DNA of 7,176 bases from an uncultured Bacilli bacterium. Its GTDB lineage: Bacteria > Bacillota_I > Bacilli_A > RF39 > UBA660. Positions 5,588-7,176 of this stretch are shown here, one piece after another. A program made the position numbers and the translations under genes. The stretch is from assembly GCA_944363995.1 (NCBI GenBank), contig CALVVV010000061.1, positions 1 to 7,176 on the forward strand, in the 5' to 3' direction. Position 1 is the stretch's first letter. The number at the start of each line of letters is the position of its first letter. Below the pieces are notes generated by a model. It was not told the origin of the DNA and did no database searches. It was given only the letters and a program-made list of their open reading frames with translations.

Positions 5588-6862
5588 ATGGCTAAACCAA
5601 GTAAGAAGAGATTTGAATTAAGTATTAGAGAAATAAATTATATAAAAAAACAATTAGGTATTACTAAAATAGAAGATGTTGATAAAGCAGCAATGAAAAG
5701 ATTGAAAGAAAAATTGAAAACATTAACAGATAGTAGGATTCAGAAAAAAACAAAATTTAAAATTTGGGATATTATCATTTGTACAATTCTAGCAGTTTTA
5801 TTTAATGCGAATGACTGGGAAGATATTCATGATTTTGTTGAAACTCATTATAAATGGCTAAGAGAGTTTTTATTAACGACAGGTGGAATTCCTTGTACAA
5901 AGACTTATGAGAGAGTTTTTGCCATAATAGATTCTAAAGAATTAGAATCAATATTTACAGAGTTTTTATTAACATTCTCTATATCTTCTACTGATAATGA
6001 TATTATTAATTTAGATGGAAGAGTTAATAGAGGAAGTTTTAGAAATGAAACTAGTTATAATGAGAAAGTAAAACCATTAAATGTTTTAAATGCTTATTCA
6101 AATAAATATGGAATTTGTTTAGCAAGTGAGCAAATAGATGATAAAACAAATGAAATAACAGCCATACCAGATATATTAAAAATATTTAATGTAAAAGGAA
6201 ATGTTATTACTTGGGATGCTTTAAATACTCAAACAGATAATGTAGAAGCAGTAGTTGGTTTAAAAGGAGATTATGTTGTTCCTATAAAAGGTAATCAAGG
6301 TAATTTTTATAATGATTTAATTTTATATTTTGATGAGAAAAAGTTGGAAATGATAAAAGCAGGACAAACAAGAACAGCCTATTTAGATTATAAAGAAAAA
6401 AGAGGAGAAAATATTATTTATTACGAATATTATCAGACAGAAGATATTAAATGGTACTTTGATAGAAAGAAATGGGAAAAGTTAAATAGTATAGGCTTAG
6501 TAAAAAAGACAATAGATAATGGAAAAGAGACAAAAGTTGAATATAGATATTACATATCAAGTTTATTTCTTAATATTGAATTATTTTCTAAGGCTATAAG
6601 AAATCACTGGTCAGTAGAAAATAAACTACATTGGCATTTAGATTTTACATTTAAACAAGATGATAATACTACAGTAAATAAGCCGGCATTAATGAATTTG
6701 GAATTAGTTAAGAAACTTTGTTTAGGAATACTAAATAAAGTAAAACCTTTTTATAATAATATAAGTCTAAGAAGAATAAGGAAAATATTGTCATATAATT
6801 TTGAGAAAGGATTAGTGGATATAATGTGTTATTTATCTTTGATTCAAAAATCAAATTTTTAA
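5588..6862 (+). CDS. ISAs1-family DDE transposase (IS-A)
   Basis: This 424-residue transposase (from the ATG at 5588) carries the ISAs1 pattern in order: an N-terminal associated domain (TKFKIWDIIICTILAVLF and NDWEDIHDF, about 55-85), NLDGRVNRGS with Asp143 as first catalytic Asp, NEITAIP at 188-194, ITWDALNTQ with Asp210 as second Asp, KGDYVVPIKGNQG, and HWSVENKLHWHLDFTF with Glu344 as catalytic Glu. It cuts and joins the ends of IS-A. The first motif is atypical: most relatives read DGKxxRGS. The length is at the upper end for the family. All Arg codons I read are AGA or AGG, while the upstream operon genes also use CGT, CGA and CGC, in keeping with separate origin. A weak promoter may exist (TTGCAT 5537-5542, TGGTACTCT 5556-5564) but I would not rely on it. 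Confidence 0.9.
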   Translation: MAKPSKKRFELSIREINYIKKQLGITKIEDVDKAAMKRLKEKLKTLTDSRIQKKTKFKIWDIIICTILAVLFNANDWEDIHDFVETHYKWLREFLLTTGGIPCTKTYERVFAIIDSKELESIFTEFLLTFSISSTDNDIINLDGRVNRGSFRNETSYNEKVKPLNVLNAYSNKYGICLASEQIDDKTNEITAIPDILKIFNVKGNVITWDALNTQTDNVEAVVGLKGDYVVPIKGNQGNFYNDLILYFDEKKLEMIKAGQTRTAYLDYKEKRGENIIYYEYYQTEDIKWYFDRKKWEKLNSIGLVKKTIDNGKETKVEYRYYISSLFLNIELFSKAIRNHWSVENKLHWHLDFTFKQDDNTTVNKPALMNLELVKKLCLGILNKVKPFYNNISLRRIRKILSYNFEKGLVDIMCYLSLIQKSNF

Positions 6863-6892
6863 CAAAAAAATAGCAGGGAATCCTTTTAATAC

Positions 6893-6910
6893 AATAGTTT
6901 CTCTACTATT
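6893..6910 (+). terminator. Weak stem-loop after the IS-A transposase gene
   Basis: AATAGT (6893-6898) pairs with ACTATT (6905-6910) around TTCTCT, followed by TATAATTTATTT. The 6-bp stem has only one G-C pair, so it is a marginal terminator at best. The much stronger hairpin at 6920-6964 just downstream may do the job instead. Confidence 0.2.
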
Positions 6911-6919
6911 TATAATTTA

Positions 6920-6937
6920 TTTCATGTTTTTATCCTG
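6920..6937 (-). repeat. IS-A right terminal inverted repeat
   Basis: TTTCATGTTTTTATCCTG is the exact reverse complement of the left end at 5453-5470 and marks the right end of IS-A. It is also nearly complementary to the left end of IS-B at 6947-6964, nine bases away. Confidence 0.9.
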
Positions 6938-6946
6938 GCAAATGTG
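6938..6946 (+). repeat. Right target-site duplication of IS-A, also left flank of IS-B
   Basis: GCAAATGTG repeats 5444-5452 exactly. It sits between the right end of IS-A and the left end of IS-B, so one 9-bp segment borders both elements. It may be the original target duplication of IS-B reused by IS-A. Confidence 0.85.
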
Positions 6947-6964
6947 CAGGATAAACGCATGAAA
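6947..6964 (+). repeat. IS-B left terminal inverted repeat
   Basis: Inferred from its 16/18 identity to the IS-A left end and its position right after the 9-bp target copy. Its partner at the far end of IS-B is not visible. Confidence 0.75.
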
Positions 6965-6984
6965 TTTTGAAAATGCGTTTTTTT
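6953..6984 (+). terminator. Intrinsic terminator in the IS-B left end
   Basis: AAACGCAT (6953-6960) pairs perfectly with ATGCGTTT (6973-6980) around a 12-nt loop, and the 3' side continues in a T-run to 6984 (seven T in all, 6978-6984). This fits a Rho-independent terminator that stops transcription entering IS-B from outside. Its left arm is inside the terminal repeat, and the two bases where IS-B differs from IS-A (CG at 6956-6957) are part of this stem. Confidence 0.65.
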
Positions 6985-6994
6985 CATGTATAAT
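6967..6994 (+). promoter_or_regulatory. Promoter of the IS-B transposase gene
   Basis: TTGAAA (6967-6972, five of six to consensus) and TATAAT (6989-6994, perfect) are 16 bp apart. Transcription would start near 7001, about 20 bases before the ATG at 7022. The -35 lies in the loop of the terminator hairpin and the 3' arm lies in the spacer, so the element's own transcript starts after the terminator while outside transcripts are stopped. Confidence 0.65.
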
Positions 6995-7021
6995 AAATAC
7001 AAAGAATAAAGTTGGTGATGT

Positions 7022-7176
7022 ATGGCAAAAAAATGTAAAAAGCTGGAGGAAATAAAAGCAATGTTTGATGACTTTGAAGTGGATTTAGATAGTATAGATA
7101 CAAAAGAATTAGAAAACTTAATGATAATTTTTAGAAAACAAGATGATACAAGAATGCAAGGAAAAGTAAAGCACTT
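7022..7176 (+). CDS. ISAs1-family transposase (IS-B), N-terminal fragment cut by window edge
   Basis: Fifty-one complete codons are visible, beginning MAKKCKKLEEIKAMFDDF and ending in DDTRMQGKVKH. The DxRxQGKVKH block is the typical opening of the ISAs1 transposase N-terminal associated domain, which normally continues into a hydrophobic stretch. The catalytic DDE domain lies outside the window. GGTGATG at 7014-7020 is a possible but closely spaced ribosome binding site. The frame is open to the end. The sequence is clearly unlike the start of the IS-A transposase, so the two genes are not recent duplicates. Arg codons seen are AGA. Confidence 0.75.
   Translation, partial: MAKKCKKLEEIKAMFDDFEVDLDSIDTKELENLMIIFRKQDDTRMQGKVKH

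Larger units (their letters stand above)
5453..6937 (+). mobile_element. IS-A, complete ISAs1-family insertion sequence
   Basis: This 1485-bp element has both ends: CAGGATAAAAACATGAAA at 5453-5470 and its exact reverse complement at 6920-6937, bordered by 9-bp copies of GCAAATGTG. Beyond the 18 perfect positions the two ends stay similar, with gaps, for a few tens of bases (for example CAGTAGA and CTATT...TTAAAAG blocks). It carries one transposase gene (5588-6862) and an upstream stem-loop. Ends starting with CAGG, the 9-bp duplication and the transposase motifs all indicate the ISAs1 family. Ends, gene and duplications all look intact, so the insertion may be recent and the element may still be mobile. 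Confidence 0.9.
6947..7176 (+). mobile_element. IS-B, second ISAs1-like element, left part only
   Basis: CAGGATAAACGCATGAAA at 6947-6964 matches the IS-A left repeat at 16 of 18 positions (differences at positions 10 and 11). After it come a terminator-like hairpin, a promoter and the start of an ISAs1-type transposase gene at 7022. Sequence beyond the first 18 bases differs clearly from IS-A, so this is a related but distinct element in the same orientation. The right end is outside the window. Confidence 0.8.

Noticed and set aside
5444..7176. Composite transposon made of IS-A and IS-B
   Set aside because: There are no cargo genes between them, only 9 bp; they are different elements, so tandem insertion fits better.
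1..7176. CRISPR array, tRNA, rRNA or replication origin
   Set aside because: No regularly spaced repeats, no cloverleaf or rRNA-like GC-rich segments, and no DnaA-box cluster seen.

Overview
The window is very AT-rich (by eye about a quarter G+C), uses the standard bacterial code (Trp is TGG, and no long frame contains an internal TGA) and has strong AGGAGG-type ribosome binding sites. Together with a lipoteichoic-acid-synthase-family gene, this suggests a low-GC Gram-positive bacterium (Bacillota, perhaps Erysipelotrichia-like or another gut Bacilli lineage). The taxon is an inference; no rRNA or other marker gene is present.

Region 1 (1-354) has no genes but holds regulatory sequence. A good leftward promoter (67-95) points at an unseen gene beyond position 1 and reads into a stem-loop (17-58). 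Rightward signals follow: a TTGACA box, a 10-bp perfect dyad (253-262 / 284-293), a T9 tract and an extended -10 box (309-317) just before the first gene.

Region 2 (355-5460) is a tight four-gene rightward operon: a CtpE-like P-type cation ATPase, a ZIP-family metal transporter (10-bp gap), an LTA-synthase-family membrane enzyme of the alkaline phosphatase/sulfatase fold (31-bp overlap with the ZIP gene) and a small membrane-anchored zinc-ribbon protein (12-bp gap). Two metal transporters coupled to an extracellular, metal-dependent LtaS-type enzyme make a plausible unit for metal homeostasis, or for supplying metal to the enzyme. This is an inference from gene order and known family chemistry.

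Region 3 (5444-7176) is mobile DNA. A complete 1485-bp ISAs1-family insertion sequence (IS-A, 5453-6937) has 18-bp perfect terminal inverted repeats, a 9-bp target duplication (GCAAATGTG) and an intact DDE transposase. It inserted at the 3' end of the zinc-ribbon gene and now supplies that gene's last bases and stop codon. Directly after the right-hand target copy, a second, different ISAs1-like element (IS-B) begins at 6947 in the same orientation. Its left end matches that of IS-A at 16 of 18 positions, carries a terminator hairpin interleaved with its own promoter, and leads into a transposase gene cut off by the window edge. The IS-A/IS-B junction (right repeat, 9 bp, left repeat) is the most unusual structure in the window.
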